NCBI RefSeq assembly: GCF_004362015.1
Contig: NZ_SNWW01000011.1
Span: forward strand, 62,001-126,000
Origin: Flavobacterium chryseum
Lineage (GTDB): Bacteria > Bacteroidota > Bacteroidia > Flavobacteriales > Flavobacteriaceae
Direction: 5' to 3'
Length of the DNA: 64,000 nucleotides
The translations under genes and the position numbers were made by a program. Position 1 is the stretch's first letter. Every line of letters begins with the position of its first letter. This document shows, piece after piece, positions 8,706 to 17,690 of the stretch. The notes below the pieces were generated by a model. It did no database searches, was not told the DNA's origin, and saw only the letters and a program-made list of their open reading frames with translations.

Positions 8706-9893
8706 TTATCCCGTAAACTTATTCCGGACAATAATATCTTTAAGTCTGGCTTTCAGATCTTCTCCCGTATCAAAAACCATTTGCTCATTATTCGGAAAAG
8801 GCACAGGGCGTTTATTAAAATAAGTAAAATAACTTTCCTCACAAGCATCTCTGTCGCCTTTGTAAGTGGAGTAAACATTCTCAAAAATATATTGGCTGCT
8901 AACCGGAAACGTTTGCATTAACTGATTGGTTTTCAAATCCACAAAATCAACTTTTGCCGTAACTACACATGATTTAAATTGCCTGAACTCATATACATTG
9001 GCACGAAGCATTCTGTAATTGTCTACTTTTATTTCCTTACCCAAACTGTCTCTTACAGGTCTTCCCCGGCTGTCTAAAAGTGTTTTTACGCCATCTTTAA
9101 CCTGTCTTTCCTTTATAAATTCCTTTTCTTTAATTTGTTCCGGCGAAATATTAATTTGTACAAAGTTGATAATCAAACTATAATCATACTTAATATTTTT
9201 TTGTCTCAGATTATGATAAACCGTCCATTTATCATCTAACCCATAGGTTTTAAAATCTAATAAATCATCCTGAAGTTGTTTCGGAATAACCAGATTGGTT
9301 TCATTTGTCGCATAAACATCAACAAAATCAGTCCCTTTAAACTGCGCATCATCCATTAGTTTTTTGACATTTTTATACCCCGGATTTATACTTTCCAGAT
9401 AAGATAAATCATCAAAAGCCTGTCTGAAATCCAGTTTATTATTCGATTTTAAAAGAACATTAGCCTTCTCATACAAATATTTTGTAAGCGTATTTCTGCT
9501 GCTAATAATCTGATCTGAATAATTATCAAATTGAAAATTAGCATTTTTCCCCAACTTCAATAACGGCAAAGGCAATAACGGTCTTATTTTTTCCTGACGG
9601 TTATTCAATTGCAAATACGTATTGTAAATACGCTCAGCATTTGCAGGATTTGCCTCTTTTGTCATCATATCAAGGTCACGCAAATCTCTTTCTTTCGCCT
9701 TTGCAAAAGCTTCCTCAAGCAAATACACATAATCTTGTTTCCCTTTCGAATCTTTTTTAGTTCGCAATGCCTCAACCGCGCGATTGATAGCACCATCGTA
9801 ATTACCATCACTCAAAAGCGATTGCGTAGTTTTTACACCACAGGAAGAAAGTATTAAAAATAAAATTGAAAAGAGTAAAGTAATTTTTTTCAT
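8706..9893 (-). CDS. Predicted lipoprotein with helical repeats, function unknown
   Basis: 395 residues when started at ATG 9893, which places a clean lipoprotein signal at the amino end (MKKITLLF... with SSC at 16-18); an upstream in-frame ATG at 10016 would bury it and is rejected. The first half is helix-rich with TPR-like character (GNYDGAINRAVEALR near residue 30). The second half contains a beta-rich part ending in FNKRPVPFPNN. I do not recognise a named family. Likely anchored in the inner or outer membrane facing the periplasm. Followed at 23 bp by the DUF1801 gene. Confidence 0.75.
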   Translation of the reverse strand: MKKITLLFSILFLILSSCGVKTTQSLLSDGNYDGAINRAVEALRTKKDSKGKQDYVYLLEEAFAKAKERDLRDLDMMTKEANPANAERIYNTYLQLNNRQEKIRPLLPLPLLKLGKNANFQFDNYSDQIISSRNTLTKYLYEKANVLLKSNNKLDFRQAFDDLSYLESINPGYKNVKKLMDDAQFKGTDFVDVYATNETNLVIPKQLQDDLLDFKTYGLDDKWTVYHNLRQKNIKYDYSLIINFVQINISPEQIKEKEFIKERQVKDGVKTLLDSRGRPVRDSLGKEIKVDNYRMLRANVYEFRQFKSCVVTAKVDFVDLKTNQLMQTFPVSSQYIFENVYSTYKGDRDACEESYFTYFNKRPVPFPNNEQMVFDTGEDLKARLKDIIVRNKFTG

Positions 9894-10294
9894 CCTAAGA
9901 CCTATTGATTTTAAAGATGTAAATATATCTGTTTTAGATGAATTCAGATAAGTTGTGTTTGATTTTTTAGAAGCAGTAAGTTTCGTTTTCATAATAACCT
10001 TTAGTCCCACTTTCACCTATATCTTTTCCTTGCTAAAGAAGCAAGAAAAAGGATATCGGCTCTATCGGGGCTAGATTAGAGCTATAGTTTTTTATTAGAA
10101 ATCTAGTTTAAAGTGAATCCTAACAATTATTATAGACGAAGGTTGTGTCATTTCGACGGAGGAGAAATCACATGTGCTGAATCACGTTTGTGAATAAACT
10201 AGTGTGGTTGCTTCGTTCCTCGCAATGACTTTAATTGCTTATATTCGTTATATTAATTTACAGGCTAATAATAGGAGTATTAGTATTGAAAATA
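9894..10294. other. Intergenic gap holding a hairpin and a REP-like pair
   Basis: About 400 bp without a gene. It holds an imperfect inverted repeat around 10019-10055 (TTTTCCTTGCT / AGCAAGAAAAAGG) and the REP-like element described at 10147-10229. The rest is AT-rich with no small gene I can support. Confidence 0.6.
10147..10229. repeat. REP-like element with two related inverted arms
   Basis: The right arm 10201-10229 is identical over 29 nt to 5313-5341. The left arm 10147-10173 starts GTCATTTCGACGGAGGAGAA and is a diverged inverted copy of the same arm (shared GTCATT..CGA..GGA....AA.CACA). About 28 nt separate the arms. It lies downstream of the DUF2314 gene. Confidence 0.85.
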
Positions 10295-10786
10295 TTAATC
10301 GATTTGCATACCACTTTCTTCATCAAATTGTTTTCGCTCTTCTTCACTCATTCTGTTTCGCAATACTTTGATAGTAAAACCTCCAAATAGTTTTCCGTTT
10401 TCGATATACATCCAGTCACTAATTTTAGAATTATCAATGTCTATTTTATCGCCCATCTTATATTCTTTGATATATTCTGGTTCGTTGGTCAAAATTCCTG
10501 AATATTTACCGTCTGCATATTCGATATCACCTATCCACATATGTTCAACATCAGTTGAATTTTCAAACTTAACTTTTAAAGCCTGATCTTCAATTTCCGG
10601 ATTCGACAAAGCAACATTGAATTCATTTAGTGTTTGGGTGGCTTTTTTAATCGCCTCATTCATTTCTTGGTCTTGACTAGTTACATCATAAATTGTCGGT
10701 TGATTTTCTCTTTCAATCTTATCTGAATTTTTACAACTTATCAAACAAAGGATACTTAGAACGACTAGAATTTTTGTTTTTTTCAT
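10295..10786 (-). CDS. DUF2314 lipoprotein
   Basis: 163 residues with a lipoprotein signal (MKKTKILVV... LISC, Cys18). The mature part matches the DUF2314 layout: an N-terminal helix (EMNEAIKKATQTLNEF), a strand region with EHMWIGDIEY, and the C-terminal DWMYIENGKLFGGFTIKVLR. The family has no agreed activity. It lies 41 bp after the stop-side of the membrane protein gene at 10828, same strand, so co-transcription is possible. Confidence 0.82.
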   Translation of the reverse strand: MKKTKILVVLSILCLISCKNSDKIERENQPTIYDVTSQDQEMNEAIKKATQTLNEFNVALSNPEIEDQALKVKFENSTDVEHMWIGDIEYADGKYSGILTNEPEYIKEYKMGDKIDIDNSKISDWMYIENGKLFGGFTIKVLRNRMSEEERKQFDEESGMQID

Positions 10787-10827
10787 TTTTATTGTTTTTT
10801 ATTGTATTTAGATTCGTTTTTCATTTG

Positions 10828-11988
10828 TTAAATATACCGTAACCACCAATGTTTATTTTTTGCTTTATACGCTCCAAACCAAATACAAGGTTTATACAGA
10901 AAAGCAACGACAGCAAACCAAATTAAATAAATGGACCAAAGTGGCAGACCGCTTTCTACGCCTTTTGGTCTTCCAAAAGTTCCGGTTGCAAATTCTAATT
11001 GCGACCAATTAAAACCTTGTAAAAACAACATTGCGAGGTTAAGAATATGAATCACATAAAAGTGAAGGACAAAATAAAACAAAGGCACTTTTCCGTAAGC
11101 TATTGTCACTTTTTTAAAGCCGTTATTAAATTGTTCCGCAAAAGCAAGTAACAAAAGCATGATACCTAATGTAGGTAAACAATACAAAAGGGAAGGTGCA
11201 TATTTGGTAACATTCATAAAAGATATAAATGTATATGTGGTATCTTTTTGAATCGTCCATAACGCCGGATCTCCGTAAATATTTATAAAACGAAGAATCA
11301 CAAACAATAGTAATGAACCTAAACCAAGTTTTATAAATACTTTTTTTCGCTCTTCGTAAGCCATTTCGAAATAGCGTGCAAAACTAAATCCTGTTAGCAT
11401 AATGCCTAACCACGGAATAGGAGGATAGCCCATTATAAACACACGATCACCAAACGGAATTACTGCCGGACTAAAAAAGGGTGCCAAAACAGCTTTTATA
11501 ATCGATCCTTCTGCAAACGGAATAAGAGGCAAAAGGTTATGACCGAAAATAATGACCAAGCCAATAATTCCTAATTGTTTTGCCGGGATTTTCAACAACA
11601 AACCCAAAAGAATAAAACCGAAACCTATTGCGGCTATCACCTGAAATAAAAGGGTATGAAAACCAATATCAAAAAATAACCCAAAATTGACAACTGTAAA
11701 CTCAAGCAATAGTAACCACAAGCCTCTTTTGATTAAATGTTGTCTCGTTTCTGCAAAATTGTTTTTACTTTTTAAAGAAAGATAAACCGAAGTTCCCGCC
11801 AGGAAAACAAAAGTAGGCGCACACAAATGCGTGATCCAGCGTGTAAAAAATAAAAAAGGAGTTGTTGTCGCTAAATCGGTTGGACTTTGTGTAATCGAAT
11901 CTATGTGCATTAAATCGCGAACGTGGTCTAATGCCATAATGATCATGACGATTCCGCGGACTATATCAATTGAATTTTCTCTTTTCAT
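10828..11988 (-). CDS. HGSNAT/DUF1624-type multi-pass membrane protein
   Basis: 386 residues with about ten hydrophobic segments. The start, RENSIDIVRGIVMIIMALDHVRD, carries the R(S/I)DI-RG and LDH-RD pattern of the heparan-alpha-glucosaminide acetyltransferase catalytic-like domain (DUF1624), where the histidine is the proposed acetyl carrier. A further conserved-looking segment is HLCAPTFVFLAGTS. Probably an inner membrane protein acting on a sugar or lipid acceptor; the substrate is not determined. Preceded at 11 bp by the DUF3592 gene, so probably in one operon. Confidence 0.82.
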   Translation of the reverse strand: MKRENSIDIVRGIVMIIMALDHVRDLMHIDSITQSPTDLATTTPFLFFTRWITHLCAPTFVFLAGTSVYLSLKSKNNFAETRQHLIKRGLWLLLLEFTVVNFGLFFDIGFHTLLFQVIAAIGFGFILLGLLLKIPAKQLGIIGLVIIFGHNLLPLIPFAEGSIIKAVLAPFFSPAVIPFGDRVFIMGYPPIPWLGIMLTGFSFARYFEMAYEERKKVFIKLGLGSLLLFVILRFINIYGDPALWTIQKDTTYTFISFMNVTKYAPSLLYCLPTLGIMLLLLAFAEQFNNGFKKVTIAYGKVPLFYFVLHFYVIHILNLAMLFLQGFNWSQLEFATGTFGRPKGVESGLPLWSIYLIWFAVVAFLYKPCIWFGAYKAKNKHWWLRYI

Positions 11989-11999
11989 TTTTCGTAAGA

Positions 12000-12440
12000 T
12001 TAAATTGATCCAGAATTAAATTTTATAAAATCCTTATATAAACAAACTAAACCTGCAATAAGCATAAATAACCCAACACAAGAAAATAGATATTTTACTA
12101 AAAAATCTTTGTTAGGAAAATAATATTCTGTTTTAGGATTTACAGGATTATAGTATATAACAGTAGTTTCGCCAATTTTACAAATAGAATTGCTTACTCC
12201 CTTTACTCTAAATTTATTATTCAAATTATCATAAAATTCAAAAACAGGCACTTTCACAGTTGGTCCATCTGACATTTCTTCGTCACTAAAATCTACAACT
12301 AAAGCAGTAGTTTTTATGCCGCCTTCTTTAAGCTTTTTTTCTTTTTTAAAAGTATTATAGCCTACAAGCGCTGCTAAAACACCCATTAAAATTAAAAAAA
12401 TATCCCAGAATGATTCCTTAATAAATGTAAAAATTTCCAA
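12000..12440 (-). CDS. DUF3592 membrane protein
   Basis: 146 residues. Two transmembrane helices (about 8-27 and 113-134) flank a beta-rich domain with VKVPVFEFYD and VIYYNPVNPKTEYY, the usual DUF3592 layout. The start appears to be TTG at 12440: the next in-frame ATG (Met18) would cut the first helix. Function unknown. It sits 11 bp ahead of the DUF1624 gene and 29 bp after the secreted protein gene at 12470. Confidence 0.72.
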   Translation of the reverse strand: MEIFTFIKESFWDIFLILMGVLAALVGYNTFKKEKKLKEGGIKTTALVVDFSDEEMSDGPTVKVPVFEFYDNLNNKFRVKGVSNSICKIGETTVIYYNPVNPKTEYYFPNKDFLVKYLFSCVGLFMLIAGLVCLYKDFIKFNSGSI

Positions 12441-12469
12441 ATTAATTATTTTTATGAACGCTTGATCGC

Positions 12470-12919
12470 TTATTGCAAAAGCGCATCTATTTTGGCTTCT
12501 GATTTTTCTTTAAGGGCGCTGTCAGGATGAAAACTCCAGATGATTAGGAATTTTCCTTTTGCAAGATACTCTTCCGGATGTGCGTCTGTTGGTTCTTTGT
12601 CTTTTCCCCACAATAATCCTTGTAGAAAACTATCGCCTTTAAATCTGTTTTCAAATTCAAAATACATGATACTCCCGGCATCTGTTTTACTATTAAAACT
12701 TTGAATTTGTTTGCTTTTTACCGTTCCAACAAAATTGCTGTACGTTGCAATATCGTTATAAAAATTGCAAGCCTGACTAGAAACACAATTGTGACCATCG
12801 GTTAAGAAATACGTTTTTGGAATTTCTTTCTTTGTCAATTTTAAATCAGCGATTGTCTGACTGAATACATTAGCAGTAAGTAACAGGAATAATAACGATA
12901 GGGGAATGGTAAGTTTCAT
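12470..12919 (-). CDS. Small secreted protein, function unknown
   Basis: 149 residues with a Sec signal peptide (about 1-21, LLLTANVFSQ). The mature part has a Cys pair (NCVSSQAC, about 43-50). It is acidic-basic mixed with no domain that I recognise. Expected in the periplasm or outside. First or second gene of a run of small envelope genes on the minus strand (13330 to 10295). Confidence 0.7.
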   Translation of the reverse strand: MKLTIPLSLLFLLLTANVFSQTIADLKLTKKEIPKTYFLTDGHNCVSSQACNFYNDIATYSNFVGTVKSKQIQSFNSKTDAGSIMYFEFENRFKGDSFLQGLLWGKDKEPTDAHPEEYLAKGKFLIIWSFHPDSALKEKSEAKIDALLQ

Positions 12920-12961
12920 GGGTTTTGGTTTTAGTTTTTGGGTTTATAGTAGTTTTAAAAA

Positions 12962-13330
12962 CTACGGATTATTAGTTCTAATTTTTACCTGATAAACAAT
13001 TTCCCAAAAGATAATTGAAAAGATTGCATTGGCAAATATGGCTGTTTTAACCTGATAAGGATCATAATTTAAAAGTAGATGTAAATTTGTAAACTTCAAG
13101 GCTAAAAATAAACTTAAGGAAGCAATAACGATAGAAGAAATAATATTTAATAATACTGTCCACTTTAGTGCGAAAAAAGCATAAATCAAATTTAAAATAG
13201 CAAAACCACAACCTAAAGTTATGTAGGGATCAGTTTTTAATATTTCGTTTAATGATAGTAAAAATGAAGTCGAAGATAGATATAGAAAGAATAAAATTGA
13301 ATAAAGCAGAATTCGTATTTGTGGTTTCAT
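12962..13330 (-). CDS. Small four-helix membrane protein, function unknown
   Basis: 122 residues from ATG 13330 (MKPQIRILL), chosen because the upstream frame to 13417 adds a non-hydrophobic stretch with no support. Four hydrophobic segments fill nearly the whole length, so it is an integral inner membrane protein. No family recognised. Same strand as the secreted protein gene at 12470, 42 bp before it. Confidence 0.65.
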   Translation of the reverse strand: MKPQIRILLYSILFFLYLSSTSFLLSLNEILKTDPYITLGCGFAILNLIYAFFALKWTVLLNIISSIVIASLSLFLALKFTNLHLLLNYDPYQVKTAIFANAIFSIIFWEIVYQVKIRTNNP

Positions 13331-13476
13331 TTTATATGTTTTATAATGAAGTTTTTTTGATACGAATATAATATTAAATGTTGAATGCTGTGTGAAGTGT
13401 TCTGAGTTCGTACACATTCTCTTGTTCTTTTTGATTTGCAGAGAAAAGAAAAAGATAAATTTTAAAATAATTCAGT

Positions 13477-14406
13477 CTAAAAAGTTCCAATAAAATGAAG
13501 CCCAATCATAGAATTTGAAATTTGGGGGATTAATTGTTTGTGCATTTTAAATTTTTTAGGATCGTAGTTAAAAGCACTGGATTCATTTTTTTTTGCCATT
13601 TGCTTACGACTACTAATCACTATAGATCGCCCAATTATTGTACCGATTAATCCACCTACCAATAAGTCTGAAACCCAATGTTCGTGACTTTTTATATCTG
13701 AAAGAAATACCACAGTTACAAAAGTGTAAGGTATCCAATAGTTATTATATTCCATTTGAAATACTTTGGCAACAGCAAAATAAGAAGTAGAATGAAAGGA
13801 AGGAAATGAAGTAGCACTACCTCCATGCGTAAGGTGAATATGATGGTAGTTTCCAAAATCCCAAGGATTTTTTGTAAAAGGCTCTTCTACAGGATTATCA
13901 TCATTTATTCTTCTTTGAGGCCTGTTTCTTGATGCTATAGTTTTTAAAACTATTTGACTTATAACATAGGAATATGCTAAAGATTTAATAGCGTTAACTG
14001 CCACAACCTGACCTTTTTTATTGTTAATAATCAATGAACCTGCATATAATCCAATGATTGGATAAACAATATAAGTGTCGGTTCCGATTACATGAGGAAT
14101 TGTGCTTTTAATTTCCGGTAAACTATAATTGATGTTAGGTTCTATGTGATCGTGTAGAAACCCCGTAGTTTGTTTGTCAATAGCTATTAAGCCAATTATT
14201 CCTGCGGTATAAATAGCTGTTCTTTTCCAGTCACTTGACACTGTATGTCCCATTGCTGAAAAATCACCGGGAACACTAAGAAAGCTATCCGCAAGTACAG
14301 AACCTGCTACTTTAAATCGATTGTCCTTTTTTATTTTTAGGCTGTCATTCTGAGAAAAACACGAAATAGAAAGTATGCTAAACAAGATTACAGTATAAAA
14401 TTTCAT
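13477..14406 (-). CDS. PAP2-family phosphatase, exported
   Basis: 309 residues with a signal peptide (1-19, ...SCFSQN). The three acid phosphatase motifs are in place: KTIASRNRP (155-163), PSFH (202-205) and the HEHWVSD segment (241-247) with the catalytic histidine. Hydrophobic helices around 65-77, 112-128, 140-155 and 225-237 give the membrane fold seen in lipid phosphatases such as those acting on undecaprenyl pyrophosphate or phosphatidic acid. Substrate unknown. The active site would face the periplasm. Confidence 0.88.
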   Translation of the reverse strand: MKFYTVILFSILSISCFSQNDSLKIKKDNRFKVAGSVLADSFLSVPGDFSAMGHTVSSDWKRTAIYTAGIIGLIAIDKQTTGFLHDHIEPNINYSLPEIKSTIPHVIGTDTYIVYPIIGLYAGSLIINNKKGQVVAVNAIKSLAYSYVISQIVLKTIASRNRPQRRINDDNPVEEPFTKNPWDFGNYHHIHLTHGGSATSFPSFHSTSYFAVAKVFQMEYNNYWIPYTFVTVVFLSDIKSHEHWVSDLLVGGLIGTIIGRSIVISSRKQMAKKNESSAFNYDPKKFKMHKQLIPQISNSMIGLHFIGTF

Positions 14407-14613
14407 AGTAAAACAATTTGAAATTATTTAGTAAGCTTAAAATTACAAAAAAATAAAATGGTTTATTGTAATTTACTGATTTAAAGCTAAATAAATTATG
14501 TTTTCATTTTGATTGGTTGTAGAAACAAGTGTTTTAAACTTTAAAGCAACTTTTATTTGCTAACTCTAATGGGGTTTTCGCTTCAATATGATTCTCGAAA
14601 TGACAAGATTGCG

Positions 14614-14648
14614 CAAAAAAAATCCCGTCTCAATTAAGAAACAGGATT
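14614..14648 (-). terminator. Rho-independent terminator of lysA
   Basis: On the minus strand AATCCTGTTTC pairs with GAGACGGGATT (two G-U pairs) around TTAATT, followed by a run of T. It lies 27 bp past the lysA stop. Confidence 0.85.
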
Positions 14649-14674
14649 AAACAGATATTCTTTTTTTTTTATTT

Positions 14675-15898
14675 TTAAACTGTCGCTGCAACTTCTTGTG
14701 GCAACGGAATTTGATTTTTAAGCAAATCTTCAAAAGTTTCGTGTTGGCGAATTAAGATTCCTTTTCCGTTCATCCATAAAACTTCAGCTGGTTTGTATCT
14801 TGAATTGTAGTTCGAAGCCATCGAGAAACAATACGCTCCGGCGTTTCTGAAAGCTAAAATATCACCTTCAGTAATTTCCGAAATTCTGCGGTTGTTGGCA
14901 AAAGTATCAGTTTCGCAAATGTATCCTACAACAGAGTAAAAACGCTCTTTTCCTTTTGGGTTTGAGATGTTTTCGATATAATGCTGTGAACCATAAAACA
15001 TCGGACGAATTAAGTGGTTGAAACCACTATCAACTCCGGCAAAAACTGTTGAGGTTGTTTGTTTTACTACGTTTACTTTTGCTAAAAAGAAACCAGCTTC
15101 GCTCACCAAAAATTTTCCTGGTTCGAAAATCAACGTTAAATCTCTACCGTATTCTGCACAGAAAGAATTGAATCTTTTTGATAATTTTTTACCAAGTTCT
15201 TCAATATCTGTTTCGATATCGTCTTTTTTGTAAGGAACTTTGAATCCGCTTCCGAAATCTAAAAACTCTAAATCTTTAAAGTGTTTTGCCGTATCAAACA
15301 AGATTTCAGCGGCATACAAGAATACTTCGATATCTAAAATATCAGATCCTGTGTGCATGTGAATTCCAACAATGCTCATTTTTGTATTTTCCACAATTCG
15401 CAATATATGCGGAATTTGATGTACCGAAATTCCGAATTTACTGTCGATATGTCCTACAGAAATATTAGCATTTCCACCCGCCATTACGTGCGGATTAATA
15501 CGAATACATACCGGAATTTGTGGATATTTTGTTCCGAATTGCTCCAGAATAGATAAGTTATCAATATTGATTTGCACACCCATTGCGGCAACTTCCTCGA
15601 TTTCTTCAAGAGAAACTCCGTTTGGTGTAAAAAAGATTTTTTCAGGTTCATAGCCAGCATGAAGTCCCAATAAAACTTCTTGAATTGATACAGTATCTAA
15701 ACCAGAACCCATGTTCTTTAATAACTGAAGAATCGCAACGTTAGACAATGCCTTCATGGCGTAATTAACTCTTAAGTTTTCTACCTTAGAGAAAGCTTTC
15801 GTTAATCTGTTGTACTGTGATTGGATTTTTTCGGCATCATAAACATATAATGGACTTCCAAATTGGTCTGCTAACTGCAGTAAATCTTTTGCTTGCAT
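14675..15898 (-). CDS. lysA: Diaminopimelate decarboxylase
   Basis: 407 residues, the usual length. Fold type III PLP enzyme: the Schiff-base lysine is Lys49 in NYAMKALSN. HMHTGSDI and the glycine-rich FLDFGSGFKVPY bind the cofactor phosphate, and the C-terminal CETDTF segment holds the cysteine that reaches the partner active site in the dimer. It makes L-lysine from meso-diaminopimelate in the cytoplasm, the last step of lysine synthesis. It stands alone, with its own terminator at 14614-14648; the gltBD genes lie upstream on the same strand, separated by an inverted repeat. Confidence 0.95.
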   Translation of the reverse strand: MQAKDLLQLADQFGSPLYVYDAEKIQSQYNRLTKAFSKVENLRVNYAMKALSNVAILQLLKNMGSGLDTVSIQEVLLGLHAGYEPEKIFFTPNGVSLEEIEEVAAMGVQINIDNLSILEQFGTKYPQIPVCIRINPHVMAGGNANISVGHIDSKFGISVHQIPHILRIVENTKMSIVGIHMHTGSDILDIEVFLYAAEILFDTAKHFKDLEFLDFGSGFKVPYKKDDIETDIEELGKKLSKRFNSFCAEYGRDLTLIFEPGKFLVSEAGFFLAKVNVVKQTTSTVFAGVDSGFNHLIRPMFYGSQHYIENISNPKGKERFYSVVGYICETDTFANNRRISEITEGDILAFRNAGAYCFSMASNYNSRYKPAEVLWMNGKGILIRQHETFEDLLKNQIPLPQEVAATV

Positions 15899-16039
15899 TT
15901 TTAAACTATTTTGGGCAAAGTTATTACACTTTTGACTAACTGCAAATTAATTGTAGAAAAATAACAAATTATAACAAATTGTTTGTTTTTAAACAAAAAG
16001 TCGGTTAAAAAAGATTTTTATAAATCTTTTTTGAGGTTT

Positions 16040-16124
16040 AAAGGGACAAAGGCTCAGAGGAACAAAGTTTTTACTTTGATTATTCTAACCTTTGTCCCTT
16101 TGTTGCTATGAACCTTTGAGCCCT
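16040..16124. repeat. Inverted element with GGGACAAAGG arms
   Basis: AAAGGGACAAAGG at 16040-16052 is inverted at 16089-16101. The right side continues into a longer imperfect match (TGCTATGAACCTTTGAGCCC). It lies just after the gltD stop and may act in 3'-end formation. Confidence 0.75.
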
Positions 16125-16129
16125 AAAAA

Positions 16130-17584
16130 CTATAAACTCGGTAAATCTCCGTTTCCTTTCGTAGGTAAATTAGTTGAACCCATTAAGAACAAATCTACCT
16201 CTCTTGCTGCTTCGCGGCCTTCAGAAATAGCCCAAACAATCAACGATTGTCCTCTTCGCATATCACCAGCGGTAAAAATGTGAGGAACATTGGTTTGATA
16301 ATTTTTCGCTTTATAATTGCTTCTCATATCTAATTCAAGGCCTAATTGCTCGCTTAATGTTTTCTCCGGACCTGTAAATCCTAAAGCTAACAAAGCTAAA
16401 TCGCAAGGCCAGATTTTTTCAGAACCTTCTTTTTCGATTAATTCAGGTCTTTGTCCCGGAGTCATTTTCCATTGAACTTCAACAGTTTTTAATCCGGTTA
16501 ATTCTCCGTTGCTATTAGAAATGAATTCTTTAGTATTAATTAACCAATTTCTGTCGCAACCTTCTTCGTGAGAAGAAGATGTTTTTAACTGCAACGGCCA
16601 GAAAGGCCAAGGCGTAGATTCGCTTCTTCCAACTGGAGGTTTTGGTAAAATTTCAAAATTCGTTACCGATTTTGCTCCGTGTCGGTTTGAAGTTCCAATA
16701 CAATCTGAACCTGTATCTCCACCGCCAATTACAATTACATCTTTTCCTGTTGCTTTAATTTGATCCGGAATTGATTCTCCTAATACAACTTTAGTTTGTT
16801 GCGTTAGGAAATCCATTGCCTGAACAACACCTTTGCTTTCTATTCCTTTAGTTGGCAAACTTCTTCTCTCAGTTGCACCACCACATAAAACGATAGAATC
16901 GAAAGTGTTTAATTCTGCTACGCTAAAGTTTACACCAACATTTACGTCAGTTTTAAAAGTGATTCCTTCCGCTTCAAGAATCGCTACACGTCTGTCGATA
17001 ATGCTTTTTTCTAGTTTGAAATTCGGAATTCCGTAACGTAATAAACCTCCAATTGCATTGTCTCTTTCAAAAACAGTTACGGTGTGACCCGCTCTGTTTA
17101 ATTGTTGCGCTGCTGCAAGTCCTGCAGGTCCTGAACCAATAACGGCCACTGTTTTTCCTGTTCTTGTTTTTGGTGGCTGAGGTTTAATCCAACCTTCGGC
17201 AAAACCAATTTCAACAATATTTTTCTCAATATTTTCGATCGATACAGGATCTTTTATGATTCCTAATACACATGATTTCTCACATGGAGCAGGGCATAAG
17301 CGACCTGTAAATTCAGGAAAGTTATTAGTAGACTGTAAAATCTCTAATGCACTTTGCCATTCTTCCTGATGTACCATGTCATTAAAGTCAGGAATTAAAT
17401 TTCCTAACGGACAAGCACTGTGGCAAAAAGGAATACCACAATCCATACATCTTGAACCTTGTTCTTTTACTTTATCTTTTGCTAACGGAATAGTAAATTC
17501 GTTGTAGTTTGAAACACGTACTGCAACTGCTAAATTACTTTCGTCGGCTCTGTTATATTCTTTAAATCCGCCTATTTTACCCAT
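16130..17584 (-). CDS. gltD: Glutamate synthase (NADPH) small subunit
   Basis: 484 residues. The N-terminal iron-sulfur part has two cysteine groups: Cys46, 49, 54 and 58 (CMDCGIPFCHSAC) and a second set in GRLCPAPCEKSCVLG. The FAD site GSGPAGLAAAQQ is near residue 150 and the NADPH site VIGGGDTGSDC near 290. GltD passes electrons from NADPH to the large subunit, which makes two glutamates from glutamine and 2-oxoglutarate. The gltB gene is just upstream; the 106-bp gap holds a REP-like motif rather than a promoter I can see. Confidence 0.95.
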   Translation of the reverse strand: MGKIGGFKEYNRADESNLAVAVRVSNYNEFTIPLAKDKVKEQGSRCMDCGIPFCHSACPLGNLIPDFNDMVHQEEWQSALEILQSTNNFPEFTGRLCPAPCEKSCVLGIIKDPVSIENIEKNIVEIGFAEGWIKPQPPKTRTGKTVAVIGSGPAGLAAAQQLNRAGHTVTVFERDNAIGGLLRYGIPNFKLEKSIIDRRVAILEAEGITFKTDVNVGVNFSVAELNTFDSIVLCGGATERRSLPTKGIESKGVVQAMDFLTQQTKVVLGESIPDQIKATGKDVIVIGGGDTGSDCIGTSNRHGAKSVTNFEILPKPPVGRSESTPWPFWPLQLKTSSSHEEGCDRNWLINTKEFISNSNGELTGLKTVEVQWKMTPGQRPELIEKEGSEKIWPCDLALLALGFTGPEKTLSEQLGLELDMRSNYKAKNYQTNVPHIFTAGDMRRGQSLIVWAISEGREAAREVDLFLMGSTNLPTKGNGDLPSL

Positions 17585-17631
17585 GACATTTTAATTAAAA
17601 TTCCAATTTCTTTAAATTCCAAATTCCAAAT

Positions 17632-17655
17632 CCTTCGACTTCGCTCAGGAAGACA
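17632..17655. repeat. REP-like motif between gltB and gltD
   Basis: CCTTCGACTTCGCTCAGGAA followed by GACA; its complement has the form TGTC..CCTGAGCG..GTCGAAGG seen in dispersed repeats of many Bacteroidota. A relative, TGTCACTCTGAGCG, lies at 59042-59055. Confidence 0.6.
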
Positions 17656-17690
17656 TTGTAATTGAAATTGATTTTTGAAATTGATTTTTA

